A stretch of DNA of 8,201 nt from Pseudomonadota bacterium (GTDB taxonomy: Bacteria; Pseudomonadota; Gammaproteobacteria; Steroidobacterales; Steroidobacteraceae): positions 741-8,941 of the forward strand of contig JAJZLX010000234.1 in NCBI GenBank assembly GCA_021850555.1. The letters are read 5' to 3'. The notes below the pieces were generated by a model. The model saw only the letters and a program-made list of their open reading frames with translations. It was not told where the DNA came from and did no database searches. Each line of letters opens with the position of its first letter. The first letter of the stretch is position 1. A program made the translations under genes and the position numbers. Below are positions 1 to 6,605 of the stretch, piece after piece.

Positions 1-23
1 GTGGCGGTATGTCGAGCGCCACG
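1..23 (+). pseudogene. Upstream fragment of the IS-interrupted AAA+ ATPase gene
   Basis: These bases lie outside the insertion sequence. Joined to base 3575, after removal of the IS and one copy of the CCACG duplication, they read in the frame of the ATPase ORF with no stop (WRYVERHEHLLLGR then the ATG at 3595). This suggests the gene once ran through this point and that its 5' part lies upstream of the window. Only seven full codons are visible, so the open frame could be chance, although the exact target duplication makes the junction itself secure. Confidence 0.6.
19..23. repeat. Target site duplication, left copy (CCACG)
   Basis: CCACG directly abuts the TGT that begins the left terminal repeat. 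The identical pentamer follows the other end at 3570-3574. IS21-family elements commonly make short target duplications of 4 to 8 bp, so 5 bp fits. Confidence 0.85.
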
Positions 24-61
24 TGTTGTCGGGGACGTAAATCCGCGTAATTTTGGGGTTG
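24..61 (+). repeat. IS21 terminal inverted repeat, istB-side end
   Basis: It starts TGTTGTCGGGGACG and ends TTGGGGTTG. Compared by eye with the reverse complement of 3532-3569, 26 of 38 positions match with no gaps, including TGT at the tip, CGG at positions 7-9, CCGC at 20-23 and an unbroken TGGGGTTG at the inner edge. An inward copy of its core follows: AAATCCGC at 39-46 is mirrored by GCGGATTT at 66-73, consistent with the multiple transposase-binding motifs known at IS21 ends. Confidence 0.88.
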
Positions 62-132
62 AGAGGCGGATTTCGCACGAGCGACATCGGGATCGCCGAC
101 GAGGAGAGCGTCAGTGGGCGTCGGGGTAAGGC

Positions 133-336
133 TTAGAACGGCGTGTCGTCGGTCGCAGGGCTTGGCGACGGCGGCGGACAGGAGGGCTCGAGCTGGTGGA
201 CGCGATTGATGAGCAGTCCGCCGTAATGGCGCTCGAGGGCCTCGGTGAGCTGGTAGAGGAAGTCGATGAGCTTCTCGGCGGCGTCACCGGACAGTTCCAG
301 CGGCAGGCAAACGATCGGCAGGTCATTCGGTTCCAT
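133..336 (-). CDS. Small acidic IS21-associated protein downstream of istB (67 aa)
   Basis: The ORF starts with ATG at 336, two bases past the istB stop codon (339-341), so it probably depends on translation reinitiation after IstB; no clear SD site precedes it. The N-terminal half is compact and helix-prone (residues about 17-48, with an AAEKLIDFLYQLTEALE segment), and the C-terminal tail from residue 51 is proline- and serine-rich and ends ATDDTPF. I know similar short proteins as the last ORF of some proteobacterial IS21-type elements, but no function has been assigned that I can name. No catalytic motif is visible. It lies wholly inside the IS boundaries and ends 71 bp before the inner edge of the left repeat, so it belongs to the element rather than to the host. 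Confidence 0.6.
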   Translation of the reverse strand: MEPNDLPIVCLPLELSGDAAEKLIDFLYQLTEALERHYGGLLINRVHQLEPSCPPPSPSPATDDTPF

Positions 337-338
337 GG

Positions 339-1187
339 CTAACGGCTCGCGGCGCGGGGCTTCTTGGCTGTGCAGCGCGCGGCGGCCCGCTTTGCGGCAC
401 GCTCCTTCGCCTCCTTCAGGCGGTAGCTCTCCCCGTCGATCGGGAGGATCTCGGATCGATGCACGAGCCGGTCGATGAGCGCGACGACACAGGTGGCATT
501 GGAGAAGACCTGGTTCCATTCGGTGAACGGTCTGTTCGTTGTCAGGATCAGGGGACGGCGCAGCTGATAGCGCCGTGTGACGACCTCGAAGAGCAGGTCT
601 GCGTAGCGGGTGTCGTAGGCCAAATATCCGACCTCATCGCAACAGAGTAACGCCGGAGTGGTGTAGCGACGCAGGCGTCGCGCCAGTTGCGTGGAGCTGT
701 CCTGGGCGGCCAGATCGTGCAGCATGTCGGATGCGGCGGTGAAGCGTGCCGTGTAGCCGCGCAGCACCGCCTGGTGCAGCAGGTTCTTGGCGATCATGCT
801 CTTGCCGAGCCCGTTTGGACCGATCACGATGATGTTGGCGGCCTGCTCGAGGAACTCGAAGGTGAAGAGATCCTCGAGGAGCGCATGATCGAGGTGCTTC
901 GGCCACTGGTAGTCGAAGTCGGCCATGGGCTTGAAGGCGCCGAGGCGCGCCCCATCGAGGCGGCGTTTGAGGCTGCGGCGCAGCCGCTCGCGCTCCTCGA
1001 TCTCGAGCAGGCGAGCGAGCCAGGGCTCGAGGAGGAGTTCCTCGGCGTGGGCGAGCAGGCCGTAGAGACCGAGCTGGCGCAGGCGGCGCTTCAGTTCGTC
1101 AAGCGACAGGGTCGTTTCCGCCCCCGTCATCGTTGTTGCCGTCGGGCTTGCCGGGCTCGCAGTCGGGGGACGGATCTGAGCGTTCAT
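339..1187 (-). CDS. istB: IS21-family helper ATPase IstB
   Basis: IstB is the AAA+ ATPase that works with IstA in IS21 transposition, acting in target choice and activation of the transposase complex. The 282-residue product has a Walker A at 123-130 (GPNGLGKS), a Walker B at about 180-185 (LLCCDE) and a sensor-1 asparagine at 218 (LTTN), preceded by an IstB-type helical N-terminal region (about residues 27-100). The C-terminus is a basic lysine/arginine/alanine tail. The ATG at 1187 is preceded by AGGAG seven bases upstream, inside istA, so I prefer it over the internal ATG at 1130 that has no SD. With this start it overlaps the end of istA by 89 bp, which implies coupled translation. Length and motifs match an intact DnaC/IstB-like protein. 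Confidence 0.95.
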   Translation of the reverse strand: MNAQIRPPTASPASPTATTMTGAETTLSLDELKRRLRQLGLYGLLAHAEELLLEPWLARLLEIEERERLRRSLKRRLDGARLGAFKPMADFDYQWPKHLDHALLEDLFTFEFLEQAANIIVIGPNGLGKSMIAKNLLHQAVLRGYTARFTAASDMLHDLAAQDSSTQLARRLRRYTTPALLCCDEVGYLAYDTRYADLLFEVVTRRYQLRRPLILTTNRPFTEWNQVFSNATCVVALIDRLVHRSEILPIDGESYRLKEAKERAAKRAAARCTAKKPRAASR

Positions 1188-2706
1188 CGGAGTTCTCCTG
1201 GGCGAGCTTTTCGTACTCGGCGAGGTCGTGCGGGCGGACGGTGAGATCGCGCACGCGAGGATCGTCGGGCAGGGTCACGGGGATGGGCGGGGATGCCCCG
1301 CGCTCGGCGCGGTGCAGGTCGATGAAGTGGCGCACGGCGGGGAGGTGCACGGCGTCCTCGGCGAGCGCGGCGACGATGGCCGCATCGAGGGCTGCGGCGC
1401 CGTGGGTATCGAGCAGTTCGGTGAGCCCTCGGGTGAGGGAGCCCAGATGCACGCCGCGCACCGCGGCGAGCTGCAGCAGCCGCACGGCGCTCGGGGCGGC
1501 ATAGTGCAGTCGGTCAGTCGCCCGATGGGCGCGCCCGGCGCGTTTGCGGGCCTCGAGCGCCTTGATGTGGCCGGGTTCCTCGATCTGCGCGCCGCGATCG
1601 TAGCTCCTCGGGTGCGTGGCGATGAGCGTGCTGCCATCCAGGACGCGTACGGTCTCGACGGTGGCGAGCACCTCGAGGGTGCGGCGCACGTGGGTGTGAG
1701 GGACGGAGTAGTCGTTCAGGTCAAAGCGTACGTAGGGAGTCTTGTGGGCGTGCACGATGACCCGCTCGGCAGCCGGGAACGGCTCATCGGGCAAGGCGAG
1801 CAGATGCCCCCGCTCGGCCTCGAAGCACTCGCGCACCGTGCGGCTGCGATCCTCCGGGCAGGGCCGATCGGCCGCCTCGCCGGCGCACCAGGCGAGCGCC
1901 TGGGCGTTCAGATCCTCCAGATCGGTGAAGCGTCGCGCGGCGAAGAAGCGCTCACGCACGAAGCGGATGGCCCGCTCGACGCGCCCCTTCTCGTTCCCGC
2001 GCGCCACGGCCACCGGGCGCGGTGCGAACCGATACCAGGCTGAGAGCTCCAGCAGCGTCGGATGGAAGCGGATCGCATCCGGGGCACGCTCGAGGTGCAC
2101 CCGCTCGAGCACCGCGGAGCGTAAGTTGTCATACAGGACGGTACGGGGAACTGACCCGAAGGCGCTGAAGGCGCGCACATGGCCGTCGAGGAAGGCGCTC
2201 ATCGCCGCTCCCTGATAGAAGCGCAGGAACAGGTAGCGCGAGTACGACAGCACCATCACGAAGGCCATCAACGGGCGTAACGCCTTCCCAACAGCGAGCT
2301 TGCCGAAGTGCGCCCAGTCGCACTGGCCCTGGTCCCCCTGCAAGGTGCGCAACCGCAGATACGCCTCGGCGGCCGGTCGCGGCCGGTACCGAGCGACGAT
2401 GGCGCGGAAGTGATCAGGACGACCCGGATAGCCGCGCTCACGCACCATGTCGTACAGGCGCGAGGCCCGCAAGCTGGGGTAGCGGGCGAGCGTGTCCTGG
2501 ATGAACGGTACGAAGGGGTCGGCGATCGAGTCGCGTGTGGACTGAGCTGCCGCGGGGATGCCCGCCTGCGTCAGCACGCGCCGCACGGTGTCGTGGTGGA
2601 TGTTCAGCTGACGGGCGAGCGTGCCGATCCGCCAGTGCTCGGCGTGGTACAGGCGCAGGATCTCGGCCTCGAGCTCGCGCGAGATCATCGCCGTACGCTG
2701 CCGCAT
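1099..2706 (-). CDS. istA: IS21-family DDE transposase IstA
   Basis: IstA catalyses strand transfer of the element. The 535-residue product begins with a helix-turn-helix region (about residues 22-46, [16 protein letters not shown]) that should bind the terminal repeats. The retroviral-integrase-like core carries the acidic triad at D130 (QCDWA), D193 (LYDN) and E244 (GRVER), with the IS21-type sequence [10 protein letters not shown]-terminal Mu-type beta-barrel-like region and a low-complexity acidic, asparagine/glycine-rich tail follow. The length is normal for the family and no frameshift is seen. The ATG at 2706 lacks a good SD; a second ATG at 2688 is possible. It starts 15 bp after the stop of the cysteine-rich gene upstream, so the two are probably cotranscribed, and its 3' end overlaps istB. 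Confidence 0.95.
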   Translation of the reverse strand: MRQRTAMISRELEAEILRLYHAEHWRIGTLARQLNIHHDTVRRVLTQAGIPAAAQSTRDSIADPFVPFIQDTLARYPSLRASRLYDMVRERGYPGRPDHFRAIVARYRPRPAAEAYLRLRTLQGDQGQCDWAHFGKLAVGKALRPLMAFVMVLSYSRYLFLRFYQGAAMSAFLDGHVRAFSAFGSVPRTVLYDNLRSAVLERVHLERAPDAIRFHPTLLELSAWYRFAPRPVAVARGNEKGRVERAIRFVRERFFAARRFTDLEDLNAQALAWCAGEAADRPCPEDRSRTVRECFEAERGHLLALPDEPFPAAERVIVHAHKTPYVRFDLNDYSVPHTHVRRTLEVLATVETVRVLDGSTLIATHPRSYDRGAQIEEPGHIKALEARKRAGRAHRATDRLHYAAPSAVRLLQLAAVRGVHLGSLTRGLTELLDTHGAAALDAAIVAALAEDAVHLPAVRHFIDLHRAERGASPPIPVTLPDDPRVRDLTVRPHDLAEYEKLAQENSDERSDPSPDCEPGKPDGNNDDGGGNDPVA

Positions 2707-2721
2707 CGGGCAGCAGGGGAC

Positions 2722-3240
2722 TCACCCGCTCCAGCGCCAGGGGTGAAGCCGGGCAAAGGCCGGCAACAGCCGCCCACAGAACGCACAGCGCGTCTGCAGG
2801 AGACGGATGGGAGGCCGGGGAGGCCTTTTGGAGACAACATCGATCGGCTCGCTCACGCTGACCAGATGCCGCGATACGCTGCACCGGCGCGTCAAGAGGG
2901 ACAAGCCGTGATGCGTCACTTCGTGCCGGTGCCGCTCCCGGTAGCGCCGTTGTCGTTCGGCATGTCGACGCGCTCCACGGGGGGTGCGTTGGTAGCGAGC
3001 GCCGGCGCGGCGCACAGACTCCCGGCGAGCGAGCTCGGCGCAATCCCCGGGGCAGTACAGGTTCCCGCAATCACATTGCGCGCAGATGCACACCTGCATC
3101 CCGCAGCGACGGCAATGGTAGAGCCGGTAGGTTGCCGGCTCCTCGAGCAGCCCCAAGACCCCCTCCCCGATGGCACTGGACAGCGCCGCGGCGAGGAGGC
3201 ATAAAGGCTCGGCAAAGCTGCCTCCGACGGCGCTGCGCAT
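2722..3240 (-). CDS. Cysteine-rich zinc-ribbon-like accessory protein of the IS21 element (172 aa)
   Basis: I recognise this as a type of hypothetical protein found with proteobacterial IS21 elements; its function is not established. Counting from the ATG at 3240, a dense cysteine cluster lies at residues 43-67 (YHCRRCGMQVCICAQCDCGN, then CPGDC), followed by a very basic arginine-rich segment (about 72-106, including ESVRRAGARYQRTPRGARRH) and a C-terminal CxxC pair at 152/155 (RCAFCGR). This pattern suggests a zinc-stabilised nucleic-acid-binding protein, possibly a regulator or end-binding partner for IstA/IstB. An in-frame TTG at 3264 gives an eight-residue longer form, limited by a stop at 3265-3267; neither start has a strong SD. 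It is the first gene of the element and ends just before istA. Confidence 0.7.
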   Translation of the reverse strand: MRSAVGGSFAEPLCLLAAALSSAIGEGVLGLLEEPATYRLYHCRRCGMQVCICAQCDCGNLYCPGDCAELARRESVRRAGARYQRTPRGARRHAERQRRYRERHRHEVTHHGLSLLTRRCSVSRHLVSVSEPIDVVSKRPPRPPIRLLQTRCAFCGRLLPAFARLHPWRWSG

Positions 3241-3389
3241 CGAGGGCCCGGGGTTCGACGCCAATCAAACTGCCCGGGCCTTCGTCTATGTGCGTCTCGT
3301 GCCTTCAGCATAGCCGAAGCGGATAAAACCGCACCCGGGGCGCAGGTGCGCACGCCCCCAGAAGTCCAATCGCAGAAGTAGATCTCTGC

Positions 3390-3405
3390 CCGGCCGGACG
3401 GCCGG
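3390..3405. repeat. Palindromic GC hairpin in the IS leader
   Basis: CCGGCCG, GA, CGGCCGG is a perfect 7-bp inverted repeat (realistically a 6-bp stem with a 4-base loop). No T-tract follows on either strand, so it is not a classical terminator. It could act as a transcription-attenuating or translation-shielding hairpin protecting the element from readthrough, but that is inference. Confidence 0.4.
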
Positions 3406-3416
3406 TCAGACCGCGC

Positions 3417-3431
3417 CGCCGCTGCGCGGCG
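3417..3431. repeat. Second GC hairpin in the IS leader
   Basis: CGCCGC and GCGGCG form a perfect 6-bp stem with a 3-base loop, 12 bases from the preceding palindrome. The same caveats apply, and such repeats are easily produced by chance in GC-rich DNA. Confidence 0.3.
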
Positions 3432-3531
3432 ACGCGCCAAAGAACGACGTATAGAGGGGGAAATCCGAAGACGATGAGAGAGGCAGTATCGACCGCCTCA
3501 GGGCTCAGGCCGTCATCTCAAAAGCGCGGCC

Positions 3532-3569
3532 CAACCCCAGAATCAGGCGGTTCCTGGTCACCGTTCACA
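3532..3569 (-). repeat. IS21 terminal inverted repeat, istA-side end
   Basis: Read on the minus strand it begins TGTGAACGGTGACC and ends CTGGGGTTG, the ungapped partner of 24-61. The outermost TGT directly abuts the second CCACG copy at 3570. An inner mirrored copy of the GCGG-containing core lies at 3493-3500, paralleling the layout at the other end. Confidence 0.88.
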
Positions 3570-3574
3570 CCACG
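3570..3574. repeat. Target site duplication, right copy (CCACG)
   Basis: It is identical to 19-23 and directly adjoins the terminal repeat, fixing the insertion point between this pentamer and its copy. Confidence 0.85.
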
Positions 3575-3594
3575 AGCATCTGCTGCTCGGGCGC

Positions 3595-4734
3595 ATGGGT
3601 ATAAGCACGGTATGGGCCGGCGATCCCACCGCCAATCCGTACGAGACCGGACAGCCAGCGCCCGAGACGCCTGCGGCGTCCGCGATGCACGAGACGTCAA
3701 GTGCGCCGGAGCTGATGACGGATGCGGAACGCACACGGCACATGGTGCGCGTGTTCGAGCCCGCAGCGATCCGTGAGGCCCGCGAGTTGCTGGGCGCGCC
3801 GGCCAGCAAGGCCGACGGCAAGCGGGACGCTGCCGCGCTCTCGCGCAGCTCCGCGGCGCTCGATCGCGCGGCCCGCGACGACGGCTGGCGGTCGGTGCCG
3901 TGGGCCGGCCCCACCGAAGTCGTGGAGCCTTTCGCCGGCCTCGGTCCCGAGGTCGAGAACTTCCGCGAGGTGATCGAGCACCTGCGCACGCAGTGGACAC
4001 TGGCGAGCCGCGCCCATTGCGCGTCAGAAGCGCGTATCGACCCGATTCTCCTGACCGGCGATCCCGGCGTCGGCAAGACGCATTTTGCCGCTGCACTCGC
4101 CGACCTGATGGACGTGACGATGTCCGTTTTTTCCGCCGGCTGCGCGTGCGACAGCATGCAGCTCTGCGGGTCGGATGCCAGGTGGAGCAACACGAGGACT
4201 GGGATGGTCTTTGACGCGCTCGCGATGGGCGACAGCGCGACCCCGGTGCTCGTCGTGGACGAGCTGGATAAGCTGGCACCTGAATCCGGCGCCAACCGAG
4301 ACACACCCGTCAACACACTGCTCGACCTGCTGGAAGAGAAATCGGCGCGCTGCTACCGCGACATGTCACTCCAACTCCAGATGGACGCCTCCCGCCTGAT
4401 CGTCATTTGCACAGCGAACGATCGCGAGCGCATCGCACCCCCGCTACTGTCCCGTCTCACGGAATTTCACATCGCGTCGCCCACGGCGGACCAGCGGCGG
4501 CTGATCCTCGAGCAGTACCTCGGGCGACTCATTGAGACACATGAGTGCCCGGCCAGCATGGCGCTAGATGCGGCCAGTGCCGAGGCGGCACTGGCGATGC
4601 CGGACCTTGATGTGCGCGCGCTCCTGCGGATGGTTCGCGCAGGCTTCGCCGCGGCGCTCGCGGCCGGTTGGGATCGCGTGATCCTTTCTCCGCCACGGCG
4701 TGGACCCGGGCGGCAGCGGATCGGTTTTATCTGA
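3595..4734 (+). CDS. Lon-related AAA+ ATPase, 5' part removed by the IS21 insertion
   Basis: Positions are counted from the first ATG after the IS (379 residues). The AAA+ module is complete: Walker A at 155-162 (GDPGVGKT), Walker B at about 218-223 (VLVVDE, followed by LDK), sensor-1 asparagine at 275 (CTAND) and a likely arginine finger at 287 (LLSRL). The stretch around sensor 1 (VICTAND, then IAPPLLSRL) resembles the ATPase domain of Lon, but the ORF ends soon after the lid region with no serine-lysine protease domain, so a remodelling or motor role is more likely than proteolysis. No SD precedes the ATG at 3595, and the frame stays open back through the target duplication into bases 23-2 of the window, so the true start is probably upstream of the IS. 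The product may be untranslated or lack its N-terminal partner-binding region. The next gene starts a few bases after its stop, suggesting an operon. Its natural substrate is unknown. Confidence 0.8.
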   Translation: MGISTVWAGDPTANPYETGQPAPETPAASAMHETSSAPELMTDAERTRHMVRVFEPAAIREARELLGAPASKADGKRDAAALSRSSAALDRAARDDGWRSVPWAGPTEVVEPFAGLGPEVENFREVIEHLRTQWTLASRAHCASEARIDPILLTGDPGVGKTHFAAALADLMDVTMSVFSAGCACDSMQLCGSDARWSNTRTGMVFDALAMGDSATPVLVVDELDKLAPESGANRDTPVNTLLDLLEEKSARCYRDMSLQLQMDASRLIVICTANDRERIAPPLLSRLTEFHIASPTADQRRLILEQYLGRLIETHECPASMALDAASAEAALAMPDLDVRALLRMVRAGFAAALAAGWDRVILSPPRRGPGRQRIGFI

Positions 4735-4746
4735 GGATGGGTGGGG

Positions 4747-5034
4747 ATGACCACGAAGATTGAGCCCTTCCTCAAGGAACTTGAAGAGTTCTTCGCTCCG
4801 TCTCGTCGGGCGGCCGATAAGATCCGCCAGCAGACCTTACCGGGCGAGGGGCGGACGTGCCGTGCGCTGATCGCGTACTCGCGGGGAGAAATATGCCGCG
4901 GAGACGCCATGGACCTGCTCGATATCGAGTGGTATGGCCAATTGCTCGATGCGCTCGCCGAGCATGGCCTCGAGCGGCCCGACGCGCAGCTGACCGGCCG
5001 TGCGACGCCGCTACTCAAGGAGATCCTGGAATGA
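4747..5034 (+). CDS. Small hypothetical protein paired with the AAA+ ATPase (95 aa)
   Basis: I do not recognise the family. The ORF starts 12 bp after the ATPase stop; I prefer the ATG at 4747, with purine-rich GAGG/GGTGGGG sequence upstream, over an in-frame GTG at 4741. The product looks soluble and mostly helical: an acidic amphipathic N-terminus (IEPFLKELEEFF), a basic middle with two cysteines (C38 and C50), and a leucine-rich C-terminal half (about 55-72) ending TPLLKEILE. There is no signal peptide or membrane segment. Tight spacing suggests it works with the ATPase, perhaps as an adaptor or regulatory subunit, but that is inferred from position only. Codon use is GC-rich like the ATPase. 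Confidence 0.7.
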   Translation: MTTKIEPFLKELEEFFAPSRRAADKIRQQTLPGEGRTCRALIAYSRGEICRGDAMDLLDIEWYGQLLDALAEHGLERPDAQLTGRATPLLKEILE

Positions 5035-5198
5035 GCCATGCAATCGGCCGAGGAGGCCGCTATGAACGCCAGCAAACACCGCGCCCCGATCCTCGCTCTT
5101 GCCTTCGCCGCGTGCGGTGGCGGCGGCGGGTCCAAGGGCGCCGCCTCAGGCGCATGAGCGTATTATCCAAAACGCAGTCGCCCCTTTTCGAGAGGTAA
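5031..5198 (+). CDS. Alternative small arginine-rich ORF coupled to the 95-aa gene (55 aa), doubtful
   Basis: The ATG at 5031 overlaps the stop of the preceding gene (ATGA) and has AAGGAG eight bases upstream, an arrangement typical of translational coupling. The 55-residue product is extremely arginine-rich (for example RRVRWRRRVQGRRLRR), which is also what a wrong frame of GC-rich DNA produces. Its stop lies in frame just upstream of the HEPN gene, so it might be the remnant of a longer downstream gene replaced by the HEPN cassette. I rate it below the overlapping 31-residue ORF only because of its composition; its initiation signals are at least as good. Confidence 0.25.
   Translation: MSHAIGRGGRYERQQTPRPDPRSCLRRVRWRRRVQGRRLRRMSVLSKTQSPLFER
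5062..5157 (+). CDS. Tiny lipoprotein-like peptide ORF (31 aa), tentative
   Basis: An ATG with a near-perfect AGGAGG five bases upstream opens a 31-codon ORF. The peptide has a basic start (NASKHR), a short hydrophobic stretch (APILALAFAAC) and a glycine/alanine tail. The sequence FAAC is only a poor lipobox because phenylalanine replaces the usual leucine at -3. It could be a small lipoprotein of the entericidin style, a leader peptide, or nothing. An in-frame ATG at 5038 would add eight residues. It overlaps another candidate ORF in a different frame (5031-5198), and at most one of them is likely to be real. Confidence 0.35.
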   Translation: MNASKHRAPILALAFAACGGGGGSKGAASGA

Positions 5199-5210
5199 GC
5201 GAACAATAAT

Positions 5211-6470
5211 ATGGACGAGACACCAAGTGCAGATGATCAGGCGCTTATAGACATATTGAGCCAGCTTGCCAATAAGGCCAAGCCGCACTTCGACCACTAC
5301 GCCTCGTTCCGGGATGATTTTGGCGCCGCAGAATATTCGCGGTGGTTGTCGCAAGGGCCACGGATCGAAGATCTGCAGAATCTTCAGAAGGAAGTCCAGC
5401 TTCTGTTGGTTAGACACCCTGTCTTTGGACGGGAGAGATCCGTGTTCTTTGGTGTCAAGCAATTGATGCTTTCTCCGCCATATCAATCGTTCAATCTGTT
5501 GAGGGTATCCTGCGAACGCGATCCAGAGGCAGCCATCGCTTGGATGCATGGAGTCTTTGCGACGACTCGCGCGGACATCCGATATGTGGCCGAGGTGCAC
5601 GGACTCGAGCTGCGCGGGCGAGAGCGGCTCTCGAATGGAGTCGAGCTGGTTCCGCTGGCGGAGTTGCCCGACAGTCCGTATGCTCGTCGCCTTGTGGCTC
5701 AGTACCCGCAGTTTTTGCCATCCTTTCATCGGCCGTTCTCCCGTCCTGTTGGAGCGATGTTCGAAATAAAGGGGGTCCGGGCATCTGAGGCATTGCCCAA
5801 TCACCCACCGCAGTTAGGTCCGCGTTCAGATGTCCTTGAGACCACGGTCAGAGCATTCGCTCTGGTGGCGGACGCATCGCCGGTTGTGGGTGTCGGCTGG
5901 ATCGAATTCGTTGATTCAGATCTGGCGCTTGCGGAATTTGGGCAGGTATGGTCTGCGTCTTTCCATGAAAGCAATCTCACTAGTCCTATCAAAACCCCAC
6001 CTGTTGTCGATGAGTCCGCATTGGAGTGGGTTGAGCGCTATATTACACTTCCGCTTGATGTTAAGCGGACAGTGGATGTCGCGCTCGAGCGGCTCGCTCT
6101 TGCGCGGCGGCGGTATCATCCAGGCAATAAGGCGATCGAGGGATCTATTTGCCTTGAGGCGCTCCTAGGGGATCGCGGCAGCCAGGAACTTACATACCGC
6201 CTCAGACTGCGGGCAGCCCTGCTTCTGGCCAAAGAATTGAAGGATCGCGTTGAGATTTCTAACGCAGTGAGAGACTTTTATACACTTCGTAGCAAGACGG
6301 TCCACGGTATCGCTGCTTCGCGCGACAGCACAGTGACAGACAGCGCCTGCGCGGAACGAGGCGTAGCCATCTGCGCCGATGCGCTCAGAGCGATTGTCAA
6401 GCTGGGAAGGAAATATGTGCCTGCAGATTGGGAACTCTCTGGAGGGGATCCGGGCTCGAAAAGGTTGTAA
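5211..6470 (+). CDS. ApeA-like HEPN domain protein (419 aa), candidate defence RNase
   Basis: The C-terminal region (about residues 285-400) matches the ApeA-like HEPN family as I know it: CLEALLG, then a helix with ELTYRLRLRAALLL, then FYTLRSKTVHG. The HEPN RNase signature R-x4-H is intact at R360 and H365. HEPN proteins are often metal-independent RNases, and ApeA-type proteins are known from abortive-infection phage defence. The N-terminal 280 residues are not recognised and may sense the trigger; they contain no visible membrane segment. An in-frame stop (5196-5198) just upstream fixes the start at ATG 5211; the nearest SD-like AGAGG lies 15 bases away, so initiation may be weak. Base composition is visibly more AT-rich than the genes on both sides, pointing to separate acquisition. 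It could be a standalone system or the effector of the ATPase cassette. Confidence 0.75.
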   Translation: MDETPSADDQALIDILSQLANKAKPHFDHYASFRDDFGAAEYSRWLSQGPRIEDLQNLQKEVQLLLVRHPVFGRERSVFFGVKQLMLSPPYQSFNLLRVSCERDPEAAIAWMHGVFATTRADIRYVAEVHGLELRGRERLSNGVELVPLAELPDSPYARRLVAQYPQFLPSFHRPFSRPVGAMFEIKGVRASEALPNHPPQLGPRSDVLETTVRAFALVADASPVVGVGWIEFVDSDLALAEFGQVWSASFHESNLTSPIKTPPVVDESALEWVERYITLPLDVKRTVDVALERLALARRRYHPGNKAIEGSICLEALLGDRGSQELTYRLRLRAALLLAKELKDRVEISNAVRDFYTLRSKTVHGIAASRDSTVTDSACAERGVAICADALRAIVKLGRKYVPADWELSGGDPGSKRL

Positions 6471-6605
6471 TCCGCCCCGCCCTTGCTGTAACTCGCACTC
6501 TGCGCGAGCTACACGCCGTCCGAAGTCGCGGTCAACGTGATGACGTTGGTGTTCGCGCTGCTGTGACATCCGCCTTGCCCGATGCCGCCGTGGCGGAGGC
6601 GACAA

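Larger units (their letters stand above)
3241..3531 (-). other. Leader region of the IS21 element, no clear gene
   Basis: About 290 bp lie between the first gene of the element and its terminal repeat. I see no convincing ORF. The region holds two strong GC hairpins (3390-3405 and 3417-3431) and an inward copy of the terminal core motif near 3493-3500 (CCGCCTCA, mirrored by TCAGGCGG at 3543-3550 inside the terminal repeat). The minus-strand promoter for the transposition genes must lie here, but I could not pick a convincing -35/-10 pair. Confidence 0.5.
24..3569 (-). mobile_element. Complete IS21-family insertion sequence, four genes, 3546 bp
   Basis: The element is bounded by 38-bp imperfect inverted repeats that begin TGT and end CA, with a 5-bp direct target duplication outside them. 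It encodes IstA and IstB in the usual order and overlap, plus a cysteine-rich protein upstream of istA and a short protein downstream of istB. All four read on the minus strand, so the istA-proximal end is at the right of the window. The length exceeds a minimal two-gene IS21 element because of the two extra genes and a leader of about 290 bp. All ORFs and key catalytic residues look intact, so it may still be active, and weak divergence of the target copies (none seen) suggests a fairly recent insertion. Confidence 0.9.

Noticed and set aside
1228..2043. Long plus-strand open frame antisense to istA
   Set aside because: Its extent is explained by the GC-rich codon use of istA; no recognisable domain or start signal.
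2833..2839. GACAACA, the reverse complement of the TGTTGTC tip of the left repeat, as an internal IS end
   Set aside because: Only the first seven bases match; it lies inside the cysteine-rich gene, upstream of its C-terminal CxxC, and no target duplication fits. The repeat at 3532-3569 matches over 38 bp and has the duplication.
2308..3204. Long plus-strand open frame across the start of istA and the cysteine-rich gene
   Set aside because: Antisense shadow spanning two minus-strand genes; no domain features.
3518..4316. Long minus-strand open frames across the IS junction and the ATPase
   Set aside because: Two overlapping frames with arginine/serine-rich low-complexity translation opposite a clear AAA+ domain; one even crosses the IS end, as a chance frame would.
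4467..5135. Minus-strand open frame of 222 codons
   Set aside because: Shadow of the ATPase 3' end and the 95-residue gene; alanine/serine/arginine-rich with no motif.
5163..5804. Minus-strand open frame of 213 codons opposite the HEPN gene
   Set aside because: The plus strand encodes a recognisable HEPN protein, and the antisense product shows no family features.
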